Part shown: one piece after another, positions 53,270-63,556 of the stretch
How the letters are laid out: the number at the start of each line of letters is the position of its first letter
Position numbering within the stretch: the stretch's first letter is position 1
Origin: Chondrus crispus
Lineage: Eukaryota > Rhodophyta > Florideophyceae > Gigartinales > Gigartinaceae
Assembly (NCBI RefSeq): GCF_000350225.1
Contig: NW_005179334.1
Location: forward strand, 434,001 to 498,000
DNA length: 64,000 nt
Direction: 5' to 3'
Program-made: the position numbers and the translations under genes
Notes under the pieces: model-generated
Told to the model about the DNA's origin: nothing
Database searches by the model: none
Seen by the model: only the letters and a program-made list of their open reading frames with translations

Positions 53270-56200
53270 TTACACCACTAGCTTCATGATAGCAACCAGA
53301 TTGCCCACCCCTGCAACTGCGACCCCGTGATCGTGGTCTATCTGCAAGTCTATTGGATTGTCCAACTGGGCCAAGACAGCCTCAGACCCATCCTCTCGCC
53401 TTTGCACAATTCTTCCCTCCCTTACAAATATTTGTGATGTTCGTCCTGCGCGGGAAGCAGTACCCAAGTCTGCCGTCTTCAGGAACCGAGCTGTGATTTC
53501 TTCCAAATCCTCTTTCCTCCCGGTATGAAATGTGATCCCTCTCTCCACGTCCCACACCCGCACGCTCCCGTCATCCGATCCAGATACCACACGTCTTCCG
53601 TCCCCACTCATCGCAACGCTACGCACCCAATCCGTGTGTCCAACTAACGCCTCCCCGACTTGTGCTCCCGTCTCCACGTCCCACACCCGCACGCTCTTGT
53701 CCCCCGATCCAGATACCACACGTCTTCCGTCCCCACTCATCGCAACGCTACGCACCCAATTCGTGTGTCCAACTAACGCCTCCCCGACTTGTGCTCCCGT
53801 CTCCACGTCCCACACCCGCACGCTCCCGTCATCCGATCCAGATACCACACGTCTTCCGTCCCCACTCATCGCAACGCTATCCACCGAACCCGTGTGTCCA
53901 ACTAACGCCTCCCCGACTTGTGCTCCCGTCTCCACGTCCCACACCTGCACGCTCCCGTCTTCCGATCCAGATACCACACGTCTTCCGTCCCCACTCATCG
54001 CAACGCTCCACACCCAACTCGTGTGTCCAACTAACGCCTCCCCGACTTGTGCTCCCGTCTCCACGTCCCACACCCGCACGCTCCTGTCCCCCGATCCAGA
54101 TACCACACGTCTTCCGTCCCCACTCATCGCAACACTACCCACCCAAGCCGTGTGTCCAACTAACGCCTCCCCGACTTGTGCTCCCGTCTCCACGTCCCAC
54201 ACACGCACGCTCTTGTCATCCGATCCAGATACCACATGTCTTCCATCCCCACTCATCGCAACGCTACGCACCCAACCCGTGTGTCCAACTAACGCCTCCC
54301 CGACTTGTGCTCCCGTCTCCACGTCCCACACCCGCACGCTCCTGTCCCCCGATCCAGATACCACACGTCTTCCGTCCCCACTCATCGCAACACAATTCAT
54401 TCTCGACTTGTGACCACGGAAAATTCTCAATACTTTCCTCTCCGACGTACTCCACAGCCTTAACGTCCCGTCTTCATATCCCACAACAACATTCTCCTTC
54501 CTCTCACAGAGAGTTGCGCAGGTGGCTCTTGTCACGCTCGGGTTATCTGCAGTCACTTCGGAGGTTACACTTCCAAAGCACATTCCAAAATATGCCCTCA
54601 AACGTCGACACATTTTGCGCCTGCTTGCTTCAAGATCCCCTGGGCCCTGCCTCTCCGTTTCGAACTCGCCTTCTAATTCAACCATCTTCATCTCCTTCTC
54701 AGCAGATTGCGTGAAAACTACTACTTTTGCCCCGGACGCCACTTGACATCCATACACTTCACCACTGGAATCCATGCCCACTTGAATTTTAGTACCGAAA
54801 TTTGGCAAAACAATCTGCTCCACCATCTTTCCATCGGCTCGCGCTACACATTCACTCACAGGCCGCACCCACGGCCGTGGTGCGTATCTCTCAATTTCCT
54901 CCAGCATTTTTCCCACACAACTTGAATCCCGTGCCTTGTGCTTCACTCGCCCATATAGTTGAAAGTAAATCCCGGCACTGTTTTCACCACAAAACGGTAC
55001 ACTCAGTCGCGCCGCCCGCATCATCAAAACCATTCCATCCACTGCATCCTCATCTGCCCGTCCCATTCCCACCTTCCCGCTTCCTCCTTTCCCTTTCAAG
55101 TCTCTACTCAATCCCTTCACAGCTTCCTCGTATTGCCAAACCCCGCCTCTCCGTATCACTGTCTTCACCCATCGCGCACTCAAAAATAGCCTCTTCAGAT
55201 CCTCTACACACCCACCATGTTTCAAAACACGATATATATTCGCGAAAACATACTCCTCCCGTGCGCTCTTCCCCTCTCCGTCTCGGTCCTCACTCATCGC
55301 AAGCAACCCTTCTCCTGCCCTGCTGCACACATCCGCCACCTTCTTATACCACTCTTCTACACCCTCCTTCTTCTTCGCTTCTTCCACCGCGAAATCGTGC
55401 GTCAGATCATGCACCCGCAACCCACCGCAATCCTTCTCATACTGCACTTCTACTAGTCCAACCCTTTCCATCTCCTTTGCACACCTTTCCGTCCGCTCCT
55501 CGTCCATCTCCCACAAATCTCCAACCAAACTCAAAGGTATCCGGTCTTGCTTCTTCATAACGCACAGACTCCGGTGCATCTTTCGAAACGAAAACTCATC
55601 ATCCGTCTCCCCACTCCTTCCCACATCCGACTCCAGGATATCTAGTGACGTATGCAATGTCCCATCCAACGACGAATATCCGTCCTTCGGACTCTCCCCG
55701 CGAATGTTACGACTCTTCATCTTCGAAAGGTACGCCCCCCATGCTTCTGTTACTTCTCCCTCCCATCTTTCCCTCATGTACCTCACGCTCGTTCCCGCCA
55801 CGTTCAGCGCAAGCGGCAATCCGCCACACATTTTCAGTATTTCACCCACGGCTTCCTTGCATCTCGCATCATACACTTCCTCTCCATTTGCCTCACTCGC
55901 GTGCACAAGCATCTCAACTGCTTCTTTCCCTACCTTCTCCCTCGGCTCGAAAGCAACCCGCTCCCCAATCTGACGCAGCTCCTTATCCCTCGTGGAATAC
56001 AGTAGTCTGCTCCTTCCCCCGCTGCCCCCCGCAGTCTCAGCCAGAACAGACAACTTTTGAAGGATATTCGCGTCTATATCATTCACCACCCACACATCAT
56101 CAATGATGAACAGGCACACATGACTACAAAACCACGCTTGTACCTTCGCTAACACCCTTTCAAACTCGCTCTGCTCTCGCATTTCCACAGCCGTCTGGTT

Positions 56201-57406
56201 CCCACCGGACGCTTCCACAATCAGACACAGTTCTTCAATCAGCCGTCCCACGTTTCCATCTTTCCCCAACGACATGAAGTACACTCCTCCCGAGAACTCT
56301 GTCATAATCTCAACGTCGTGCGCGATCGCTCGTAGAGCACATGTCTTCCCGACTCCGCCCTGTCCCACTGCTGTCGCACCCACTTGCTTGTTCCTATCTC
56401 TCCGTAGCACAGCCGCTTTTAGACGCGATTCACACGTGTTTGGTAATCCATCGCTCCCCCGAGAATCAAGCTTCACACATATCGACGCAGGATTATGTTC
56501 GGCTCTTATCGACGCCCTGAACATATTACCCGTGCCTCGTCTGATCGACTCGACGGCCGTGCGAGGATCGATGCCCGTGCTTGCTTGTACAATACGTTTG
56601 TGAAGGCGGTCCGCTTCTTGCTTTCGCTTCTCTAGGACTTCTCTATCTCCCATCGCAGAGGCGAACGCACCGAGTCTCGCTTTTGGGTCATCCAATTCTT
56701 TCTGCAGCTCAGCGAGGGACTTCAATATGAAGCTAAAGATGCCGTCGATTTCACGTCGGAGCAAGCCCGTGTGCTGCGACGACGTTCCATGAATCGGCAT
56801 GTTTTCAAGCTCCGTGATGTCTGCCTGCAAGGTGGTGTAGGCGGTGAGCACTTCCGTAGACAGCGTTTTGTTTTCCTTGTAGGCTTTGTGTCGTTCGATG
56901 AGACTTGCCATGAGGCGGACGACTTGCTCAGCCGGGCCGGTGAGGCCCAAGATACTGTATGGATCGGCCATGGTGATATTACCCGTGCCTCGCCTGGCCG
57001 ACTCGACGGCCATGCTCGCTTGTAGAATACGTTGGTGAAGGCGGTCCGCTTCCTGCTTGCGCGTCTTTAGGACTTCTCTATCTTCCATCGCAGAGGCGAA
57101 CGCACCAAGTCTCGCTTTTGGGTCATCCAATTCTTTCTGCAGCTCAGCGAGGGACTTCAATATGAAGCTAGAGATGCCGTCGATTTCACGTCGGAGCAAG
57201 CCCGTGTGCTGCGACGACGTTCCATGAATCGGCATGTTTTCAAGCTCCGTGATGTCTGCCTGCAAGGTGGTGTAGGCGGTGAGCACTTCCGTAGACAGCG
57301 TTTTGTTTTCCTTGTAGGCTTTGTGTCGTTCGATGAGACTTGCCATGATGCCGACGACTTGCTCAGCCGGGCCGGTGAGGCCCAAGATACTGTATGGATC
57401 GGCCAT
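53270..57406 (-). CDS. NB-ARC/WD40 STAND-type protein 2 with near-identical WD40 repeats (1378 aa)
   Basis: Paralogue of the gene at 4205-9565. Residues 1-145 and 146-290 are two nearly identical copies of the N-terminal domain (both start MADPYSILGLTGPAEQV); the internal ATG at 56971 could be an alternative start. NB-ARC: P-loop GQGGVGKT (348-355), Walker B LFIIDDVW (432-439), LLYSTRDK (about 468-475), GLPLAL (529-534), VHDL (665-668, in place of MHD). A helical region follows to about 990. Then come one diverged WD40 unit (VVVGYEDGTLRLW), seven 43-residue units that are almost identical, and a C-terminal cap (REDG.EAVLA, DHDHGVAVAG) shared with protein 1. It is intronless. By family analogy the repeats sense a ligand and the ATPase acts as a switch. 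The repeat pattern is that of fungal HET-E-class allorecognition receptors. Confidence 0.9.
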   Translation of the reverse strand: MADPYSILGLTGPAEQVVGIMASLIERHKAYKENKTLSTEVLTAYTTLQADITELENMPIHGTSSQHTGLLRREIDGISSFILKSLAELQKELDDPKARLGAFASAMEDREVLKTRKQEADRLHQRILQASMAVESARRGTGNITMADPYSILGLTGPAEQVVRLMASLIERHKAYKENKTLSTEVLTAYTTLQADITELENMPIHGTSSQHTGLLRREIDGIFSFILKSLAELQKELDDPKARLGAFASAMGDREVLEKRKQEADRLHKRIVQASTGIDPRTAVESIRRGTGNMFRASIRAEHNPASICVKLDSRGSDGLPNTCESRLKAAVLRRDRNKQVGATAVGQGGVGKTCALRAIAHDVEIMTEFSGGVYFMSLGKDGNVGRLIEELCLIVEASGGNQTAVEMREQSEFERVLAKVQAWFCSHVCLFIIDDVWVVNDIDANILQKLSVLAETAGGSGGRSRLLYSTRDKELRQIGERVAFEPREKVGKEAVEMLVHASEANGEEVYDARCKEAVGEILKMCGGLPLALNVAGTSVRYMRERWEGEVTEAWGAYLSKMKSRNIRGESPKDGYSSLDGTLHTSLDILESDVGRSGETDDEFSFRKMHRSLCVMKKQDRIPLSLVGDLWEMDEERTERCAKEMERVGLVEVQYEKDCGGLRVHDLTHDFAVEEAKKKEGVEEWYKKVADVCSRAGEGLLAMSEDRDGEGKSAREEYVFANIYRVLKHGGCVEDLKRLFLSARWVKTVIRRGGVWQYEEAVKGLSRDLKGKGGSGKVGMGRADEDAVDGMVLMMRAARLSVPFCGENSAGIYFQLYGRVKHKARDSSCVGKMLEEIERYAPRPWVRPVSECVARADGKMVEQIVLPNFGTKIQVGMDSSGEVYGCQVASGAKVVVFTQSAEKEMKMVELEGEFETERQGPGDLEASRRKMCRRLRAYFGMCFGSVTSEVTADNPSVTRATCATLCERKENVVVGYEDGTLRLWSTSERKVLRIFRGHKSRMNCVAMSGDGRRVVSGSGDRSVRVWDVETGAQVGEALVGHTGWVRSVAMSGDGRHVVSGSDDKSVRVWDVETGAQVGEALVGHTAWVGSVAMSGDGRRVVSGSGDRSVRVWDVETGAQVGEALVGHTSWVWSVAMSGDGRRVVSGSEDGSVQVWDVETGAQVGEALVGHTGSVDSVAMSGDGRRVVSGSDDGSVRVWDVETGAQVGEALVGHTNWVRSVAMSGDGRRVVSGSGDKSVRVWDVETGAQVGEALVGHTDWVRSVAMSGDGRRVVSGSDDGSVRVWDVERGITFHTGRKEDLEEITARFLKTADLGTASRAGRTSQIFVREGRIVQRREDGSEAVLAQLDNPIDLQIDHDHGVAVAGVGNLVAIMKLVV
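53535..54391 (-). repeat. Seven near-identical 129-bp WD40-coding repeats
   Basis: Unit of 43 codons, from VAMSGDG to GHT.WV.S; the last unit is partial. Differences lie almost only in the codons for unit positions 9, 15, 17, 20, 39, 40 and 42. For example, the plus strand reads ACCCAATCC, ACCCAATTC, ACCGAACCC, ACCCAACTC, ACCCAAGCC, ACCCAACCC at the position 39-40 region in successive units. Confidence 0.92.
56537..57406 (-). repeat. Tandem duplication of the N-terminal domain (2 x about 435 bp)
   Basis: 57406-56972 and 56971-56537 share long identical stretches. They differ at a few codons (for example GI/RL at 19-20, IS/IF near 78-79) and in the last part, where copy 2 has an extra STGIDPRT segment. 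The reading frame is kept, so the protein carries the domain twice. Confidence 0.88.
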
Positions 57407-58760
57407 GGTGTTTGCGAATAGGGGGTGTTGTTCGGATTTGATTAGGCGGCGGTGGCAAAGCGGTGCTTACTCTTTTCTATATCTCTCTCTCGGAATCTCT
57501 TTTTTCTCTCTTGTCGTTGTCAGTCGTTACCCAAGGGTAGTCGTTTTTCGTTCTTGGTCTTCTCGCAGAGAGGGCGGGAAAGGTTTGCTTCCACCCTTCG
57601 CATTCGAATAAATGCAGGACATCCAATGGCCCACAGCTATTTTACGGTAGGTGCCCGCTTGACAGTGATTTTGAGTGATTTCCTACGCTGAAAAAACAGG
57701 GCGGCGGTTGTGCGGATTGTTGCTGCGGTGTTGGCACATCGTGAGGTTAGAAAGGCTGCTCTCGCGACGCACTGACAAGAATTTTACGCCAGCAACGAGG
57801 GCTGCAAGGGACTCCAGGGAGGCGTATGATACGGTCCTGTACTCCAGGGGCTTGTCCAGTCCATCGGTATTACAGTACAGTACTGCAACGAAAGCCGTAG
57901 GACGATACGAGTACGGTACCCTCGCGGAGGGCACGTACCCCGCCTGAAGGTCCCCCCAAGTCGAGTCATGCGCCGAGTGGGCAGGTGGACTTGTTGGACA
58001 CCGTCGCGGCGAGAACCGGTCTGCGAGCTTTGATGGACAAGATAGAAAGCTCGCCCACATGCAAAGTGACGCGCGACTGTCGCAAGCCATTCAGTGCCGC
58101 CAACCCGGCAGAGACGGCGCAGGTCGCGGAGAGACCCCAACACAGGGACGGCCGAGCAATGATTGCCCGCACGCGCTTGGTGGCGGAATGTCCCCGGATT
58201 CAGAAGCGTTGGTGCCAACGCCAGCAAGACGGGCCGGACGAGGACAGGGGTGACAAGGGGGGGTTTCAGGCAGGCGGCCAGCAGGGGTCCGGCGGTGGAA
58301 GCTGTCGGTGCGATCCGTAGGCGTGAGTTTATAAGAAGAATTACAGATATTCTAAACCAGATGCCTCATGTTCCTATCAAAACGTTCTGTAATGCCCAAA
58401 TCTGAATCACAGATTCGGACGTGTCCCTCCTGCTCCAGGCGCCAGGCATAACAGTTCATGATAAAATATGGCAAAGTGACGGTTTTTTTCTAGGCATGTC
58501 TGGTGAAAAGGCCGTATCCTACCCAGTCCTTCACCGATTTTGACTTTTTAAAGCTCAATAAACACATAAAGCGCGCATATACAGTACTGTAGCTTTACAA
58601 CTGTAACGAAATCACATCATGTGTTCATTCAAGGGAATGAAGTCACTTAAATGAACCCCTTTTGCAGGTCTGAATCGCATGGAAACTAATTTGGCAACCT
58701 CAAATAATGGCCGTGGCCCGAAAAAAACTCTTTATTCTAACAGTCAAATAGTGTCCGTTA

Positions 58761-59097
58761 ACTATTTTGGCAAACATAATAGACTATTTTGGCAACGCAC
58801 TGCTTCCCTTTTTTGCCGCACTTTTCCGGAATGGCGATGATGGGCGGCTATCGATCGATATGGAAAAGCATATTACGTTGTAATGGCATGGCACAGCCTG
58901 GATTTTTGGCGGACAAGCGAAAGTAATGGGCTTTCGAATGGCGGTAAAAACAGAAAAGGCGCGCAGGTTATAATCAGTCACAGAGCTACCAAGGTTAGCA
59001 AGTGGCGGGGGCGGATCTGGGTGACTCGGTTTCGGAAAAGTGTGGCAAAAAGGGGAAGCAGTGCGTTGCCAAAATAGTTTATATTTGCCAAAATAGT
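58761..59097. mobile_element. MITE with about 75-bp inverted repeats, TA-flanked (337 bp)
   Basis: ACTATTTTGGCAAAC... at the left and its inverse at the right; both arms contain a second ACTATTTTGGCAACG and CACTGCTTCCC...TTTTGCC. It is flanked by TA (58759-58760, 59098-59099), suggesting a Tc1/mariner-type non-autonomous element. It has no coding capacity. Confidence 0.72.
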
Positions 59098-59109
59098 TAC
59101 CGAACTGTT

Positions 59110-59202
59110 ATCGCTGTCGAAGTGAGTGGAGTACTGTATACGCTACTGCGTAGGCGTGCAAATTCAAGTGGTGGTGCAATTGCTGTGGAAATAAAGAGTG
59201 GC
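59110..59202 (+). repeat. Dispersed repeat, copy 2 (93 bp)
   Basis: Same sequence as 51414-51492 with an additional 14 bases (CTGTATACGCTACT) near the start. It lies just beyond the MITE. Confidence 0.7.
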
Positions 59203-59554
59203 GGTTGTGGCGTCAACGGCGTGTGCAGTGGTGGCGCGCGAAGCTGGAGGTGCTACGTGTTTCCAGAGTACTCACAGAGTACTCGAGAGAGAGGCTACGC
59301 CGGCAGAGCGTACGGATGGAGACCAGAGGTGGATGTCGCAAATTAGTGTCGTCGGCACAGGCGCGTGGAAATGGGTCCTGTTGTTTGGAGAGTAACGACC
59401 TCGGTGCTCGTCCCTGCTGCAGTACTGTAGTAACGGTCCTGAGATCAAGCCAATGTCAGATCAAGCCGGAGTGAGGTCAAGCCAACCTGCAATAACATTT
59501 ATGCAGCGATACAGTTCTCCTGACTCTACCACGCATCACGTAAACTCCCCCACA

Positions 59555-59602
59555 CCTCCGTGTTGCGCCGCTGCCGCACCTCCGTGTTGCACCGCTGCCG
59601 CA
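59555..59602. repeat. 24-bp tandem repeat, two copies
   Basis: CCTCCGTGTTGCRCCGCTGC-type unit repeated once with a single difference. Confidence 0.6.
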
Positions 59603-61434
59603 CCTCCTTTGATCCCAGTATGTACACCAACCAGACGACGCCACCGACAACAGACCAAATCTCCCTACGTTGCACAAAGTGTAAGAGCATTCCCAACGCG
59701 CAATTCTATACGACCTACAGTATAAAATATGTGCGTTGCATAGAATCAATTTTGGAACACCAACGCGAAATTCTGTGCATTTCCAAGATCGTATTGGACG
59801 ATTTCTGATTCTATGCCCGCTCCTATAGATCTGAAAACGATCTACAGTATACTGTATATATACCGTATAGCTCGGATAGAATTCCCTATAGAATGCCACG
59901 TGGACGGCGTGTCCGCCGCCCTTCCAATGTTTTCCCGCAAACTTCAGTTCCTCTTGGCGGAAAGGCGACTGCAGAACGGTCGGGAGAACTTTTGCGCGGG
60001 TCCATGTCTGTCACTCAGTCAAGCTAGCGGCTGGAAGCCGCGCCAGACACCTCGCGTTCTAGTCGGCGCGGGCGCACCCTGCGCCACAACTGCGAGCGGA
60101 GATCGGCGGACACCAGGTGGCAGACACAACACGGTGCCTCTCCCGGGCAGTACGTCTATGCCGTGCTCAGACAGACAGGCGGTGAAAGTCGCGAGGGTAG
60201 AGGGGATGCGTGTGGGGATGAGGGAGGTGTTGTACGGGGACGCTGATTGGAGATGCTGCGTTTGGGAAAAGAGTTTGTGCAGTTCGTGGAGAGGGGGTTT
60301 GGGGGAAGACCAGAGAGGATCGTCGACCAAGCTTCGGAGAGCGGTGAGCAGGGGTAGGATAATCAGACAAACGTCTCAAGGCAGGCGGCGGGCGACGCCG
60401 CGCGCGTTGGCAATGTGAATCTGCTGCAATAGAAACGCAAACTGGCGTTGGAGTTGACGCGGTTAGAATAAGCGTGAATGGATTGACTGCACGTCACATA
60501 AATCTATTGGAACAACCGGCGAATTGTAAGCTTACACGTTTCAGTTCTATCCCGCTATAGAACCGCGGCGGTGGCGATGCTCTTAGCGCAATAGGAACTG
60601 TATAAAGATCCTTTCAGATTTGTCGCAAATCATTGCTGCTCCATCAACTCCAAAGAAAGCGAGGTGCGAGACCGTGATTTTACCGACGCCGGTGGCGATA
60701 ACCAAGGTTTCCAATGGTACCTTCAACCTTCTGCGTTCTTTTAAGTTACGACGTTATCACACCGCTGTACGGCAATTCCCTAGCGATGTTGCCATCGATT
60801 GATTTTGCTTTCATGAGGGAGCGAGATGGCTTTTGCCCTAGGAGAAATATAATGAAGAAGCGTGATTTATTGTGTCTAAGGTTGCAGTTCCAACTTCTTC
60901 GGGCGGTTGGTTTGGGATGACGTGTGGGGCTTTTGACTACTAGTGTTTGGATACTGTACCGAGAGCAGAAGTCGTTTTTTTTGATGATTGTCTCGCTGCC
61001 CTTGTCGCTGCAGCCCCCTTAAAATGATACCCTGTACCACGAACGAACTGTACATTCACTGTTGTCGCTGTATGCATCAAGTCCTACAGCACAGAGTTGT
61101 GCTACGACTGGAACGAATTCATGGCCTTGTAAGACGTTTCCTCTGGGCCAATCCTAGTCTTAAAAGTGTCGCAAGTTCTAAACTCCCCGAGTGCTTGGTT
61201 GCTCTATTCAGGTGACCAAGGAGTTGCAGCGGAAACCCATTTGTGAAACGACGAGATGGCGCGGCGGACACGTGCATGTCGGTGTTTTAGTGTGGCCGAA
61301 AAAGAGAGCCTGGGTATGGGAAACGGAACCTTTGATGGGATCAAGAGATGTGCACGTTGGCACAATCGGCGGCGGCAACGAGGACGTCGAACATGTGGTA
61401 CTATCGTACACGCATGGCGGCGCACTGTAAATAC

Positions 61435-61516
61435 GCCCAGGCGTCCATTCTGGACATTCAAAAGAGATCTCGAGTGCCCAGACGTCCATGCTGCGCATTC
61501 CGAAGAGATCTCGAGT
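61435..61516. repeat. 41-bp tandem repeat, two copies
   Basis: Each copy starts GCCCAGRCGTCCAT and ends AGAGATCTCGAGT (61435-61475, 61476-61516). Confidence 0.7.
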
Positions 61517-61861
61517 CCTCTTACTTGGCCGACGGCCGTCATGCACACCCGCGACTACGCGACTACTGTACATGAGAGCGGCGCATTGTTGCCGTGTTCA
61601 GACTCTATGCTAGCGAGCTGTCTCAGAGTTAATGCACACCAGCAGTAAGAACACCGCTCTCCCACACCGCGCCCGTAAGAGGTGTATCCCGTCTCATGCC
61701 CCCGGGCAAGCCGTTCATCTCTCTCCAACAAACCGCACTTCCTTGCTTCGCATATCCAACCGCCCTCTGTTTCGAACATAAAAATAACACTTTTTAACCA
61801 TCCACGTCCTCCTCCCCAGGTTTTAATCCATCCTTCTCGTTCGCCTCTCCGTCTCGCAGCT

Positions 61862-63508
61862 ATGACTCTCCTCCAGGAGTTGAATGCCACGCCCGACTTT
61901 AGCTTTTCTACAGTCCAAACGTCCAGCGACATCATCAACACCCTCATCATATCACTGCTCACTGTTTTCGTCATCTCCAACATCCTGTCAGTCACTTCCA
62001 AGCTCATCTTCAGCTCCCGCGAAAAAAGCTTCGAGTACCCCTCTTGGGTCCGTTCCTTCATCTTTGTCAACAGCGACGACCCCGTCCGCATTTTCTCCTG
62101 GATTTGGCACAGGTACTCATACAAGGAGAAGGGCTGCACACGTTACAGGAACGAAATCCAACTCCGCAGGCTTGTCCTCCCCCTTCTGGCGAGGCTCTTC
62201 ATTTTGGTTACTGCCATCACATCTGTTGCCATCTCCATCCCGAGCGAAAAGCGCCTGAGTGGGTGTGAGAAGGGCGATTTTCGAATCCAAATGGACCCTA
62301 ACGTTCGACAGCCAGCTCCGGATTTAAATAGGGTTTGCGCTGAAATTCCGCTGACAACTACTTTGGGCGAATTCAGATCTCATGTGTCATACTGCTCTTG
62401 CTTGGTGGACTTTGGATCTGACGACACTGTATCGGAAGGCGAAGGCCTCATAGTTACAATCACCACAAAGTCAGGTCAACTATGGACGGCATTGCTGAGC
62501 AGGAAAAAGACAGCGGCGAGTGCGTTCTACATCCAGTGGGTCAAGGACAGACGGCAAAGAGACAATGACAAATCGCTCCTCTTCACAAATTTGCGTAAGA
62601 TCGATCCTGATGTTCATCTCCGAGTCATTGCCAACGCACTCCGTTTCGAGACAGGACAACAGTGCAACACCACACGTACTACTGACAAAAGGTTGGAAAA
62701 CAACGGCCTTGAATCGAAAGGGGAGCTATTGGATTGCGATTTTGATCCCCACAGTCTCATAGCAAGGGTCCAAGCGTATGTCACAGGCTCATTGACTTTG
62801 AACAAGCTTCGTCGTGGCGAAATGGACAATCGGTTGGAGTTGAATCCCCTCACCGGCGAAGTGCGTGAAACGGCTACATGTCCAATTGACGTCGTTGTCA
62901 GTCGCCTGATCGTCAACATCCTCCCGCTCGCCCTCATGCTCGTCTTGTGGGGTATCATCAACGTACTCGTTAGCATTTACACGTCTAGGCGGGGAAACGC
63001 TTTCGACATGGGCTTCCATGTCATCAAGGAAGCACTGGGGCACGACACGACTTCCAACCCTCTGGAAGAAAACTCGAATCGCGGAGAGGCGATGGAACTG
63101 CCCTTGCGCAAATGGCGCTGCGGCGCGGGCGGCGCGCATGAAGGCTTCATCGGACGAGATGGAGATGTCCCAGTGCAGGGCTTTGACTCCTCTACAAACG
63201 TGTGTGGTTGCACGCAAGTGGTGACGGAGATAGAAGCAGCGAGTGCGCTGCCAGACTCCGCGCCTGGCACGACGGCTCCGGCCGACGAGCTGTGGCGTGG
63301 GGATGTGCATCCGCGGTTGCAAGGACAGGCGTCGACTTTATCATCGGCGGCCCCGACTGACTACTTTGCATCGCAGACGGCCGCGGTGAGCAGCTCGTGG
63401 TCTGCGACAGGGCTGTCGCATCAGGTGCCCCAACCGGGACCAGCTTTTATGACGCTGCCTCCAGCCATGCAACATTCACTAGAGTCGGGGCGGCCGGGGC
63501 AGGAGTAG
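61862..63508 (+). CDS. Three-pass membrane protein of unknown family, copy 2 (548 aa)
   Basis: Paralogue of the protein at 49475-51022. The ATG at 61862 is chosen because MTLLQELNATPDFSFSTVQ aligns with the start of copy 1; an upstream in-frame ATG at 61682 would add 60 unconserved residues. Membrane segments at about 26-48, 103-127 and 349-373. Seven loop Cys correspond (135, 159, 178, 180, 268, 292, 340). The segment after the third membrane helix is almost unchanged (SRRGNAFD.GFH, KEALGHDTTSNPLEEN, MELPLRKWRCG, FIGR.GDVPV.GFD..TNVCGC). The variable C-terminal tail is Ser/Pro/Ala-rich. Codon use is less GC-rich than in copy 1. Function is unknown. Both copies lie on the plus strand on either side of NB-ARC gene 2. 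Confidence 0.85.
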   Translation: MTLLQELNATPDFSFSTVQTSSDIINTLIISLLTVFVISNILSVTSKLIFSSREKSFEYPSWVRSFIFVNSDDPVRIFSWIWHRYSYKEKGCTRYRNEIQLRRLVLPLLARLFILVTAITSVAISIPSEKRLSGCEKGDFRIQMDPNVRQPAPDLNRVCAEIPLTTTLGEFRSHVSYCSCLVDFGSDDTVSEGEGLIVTITTKSGQLWTALLSRKKTAASAFYIQWVKDRRQRDNDKSLLFTNLRKIDPDVHLRVIANALRFETGQQCNTTRTTDKRLENNGLESKGELLDCDFDPHSLIARVQAYVTGSLTLNKLRRGEMDNRLELNPLTGEVRETATCPIDVVVSRLIVNILPLALMLVLWGIINVLVSIYTSRRGNAFDMGFHVIKEALGHDTTSNPLEENSNRGEAMELPLRKWRCGAGGAHEGFIGRDGDVPVQGFDSSTNVCGCTQVVTEIEAASALPDSAPGTTAPADELWRGDVHPRLQGQASTLSSAAPTDYFASQTAAVSSSWSATGLSHQVPQPGPAFMTLPPAMQHSLESGRPGQE

Positions 63509-63556
63509 CCAAGGTGCCGACTTCGTGCTTTGGCACCACCGGCTCAATATTATTGA

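Larger units (their letters stand above)
57407..61861. other. Long intergenic region with MITE and short repeats; no recognised gene
   Basis: 4.4 kb. ORFs of 60-200 codons here (for example 57985-58320, 59813-60418, 60620-60802) show no recognisable motif or conserved pattern. Features seen are listed separately: a MITE, a dispersed repeat and tandem repeats. GATCAAGCC occurs several times at 59440-59480. Confidence 0.5.

Noticed and set aside
53532-54413. Regular 129-bp direct repeats that could suggest a CRISPR array or satellite, with a long plus-strand ORF
   Set aside because: The repeats are WD40-coding units of the minus-strand gene; the plus-strand ORF is its shadow. There are no unique spacers of CRISPR type.
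57985-58320. 111-codon ORF with CRDCRKPFSA-like sequence as a possible gene
   Set aside because: No recognisable domain, no conserved neighbour and low-complexity Gly/Gln tail; chance ORF is more likely.
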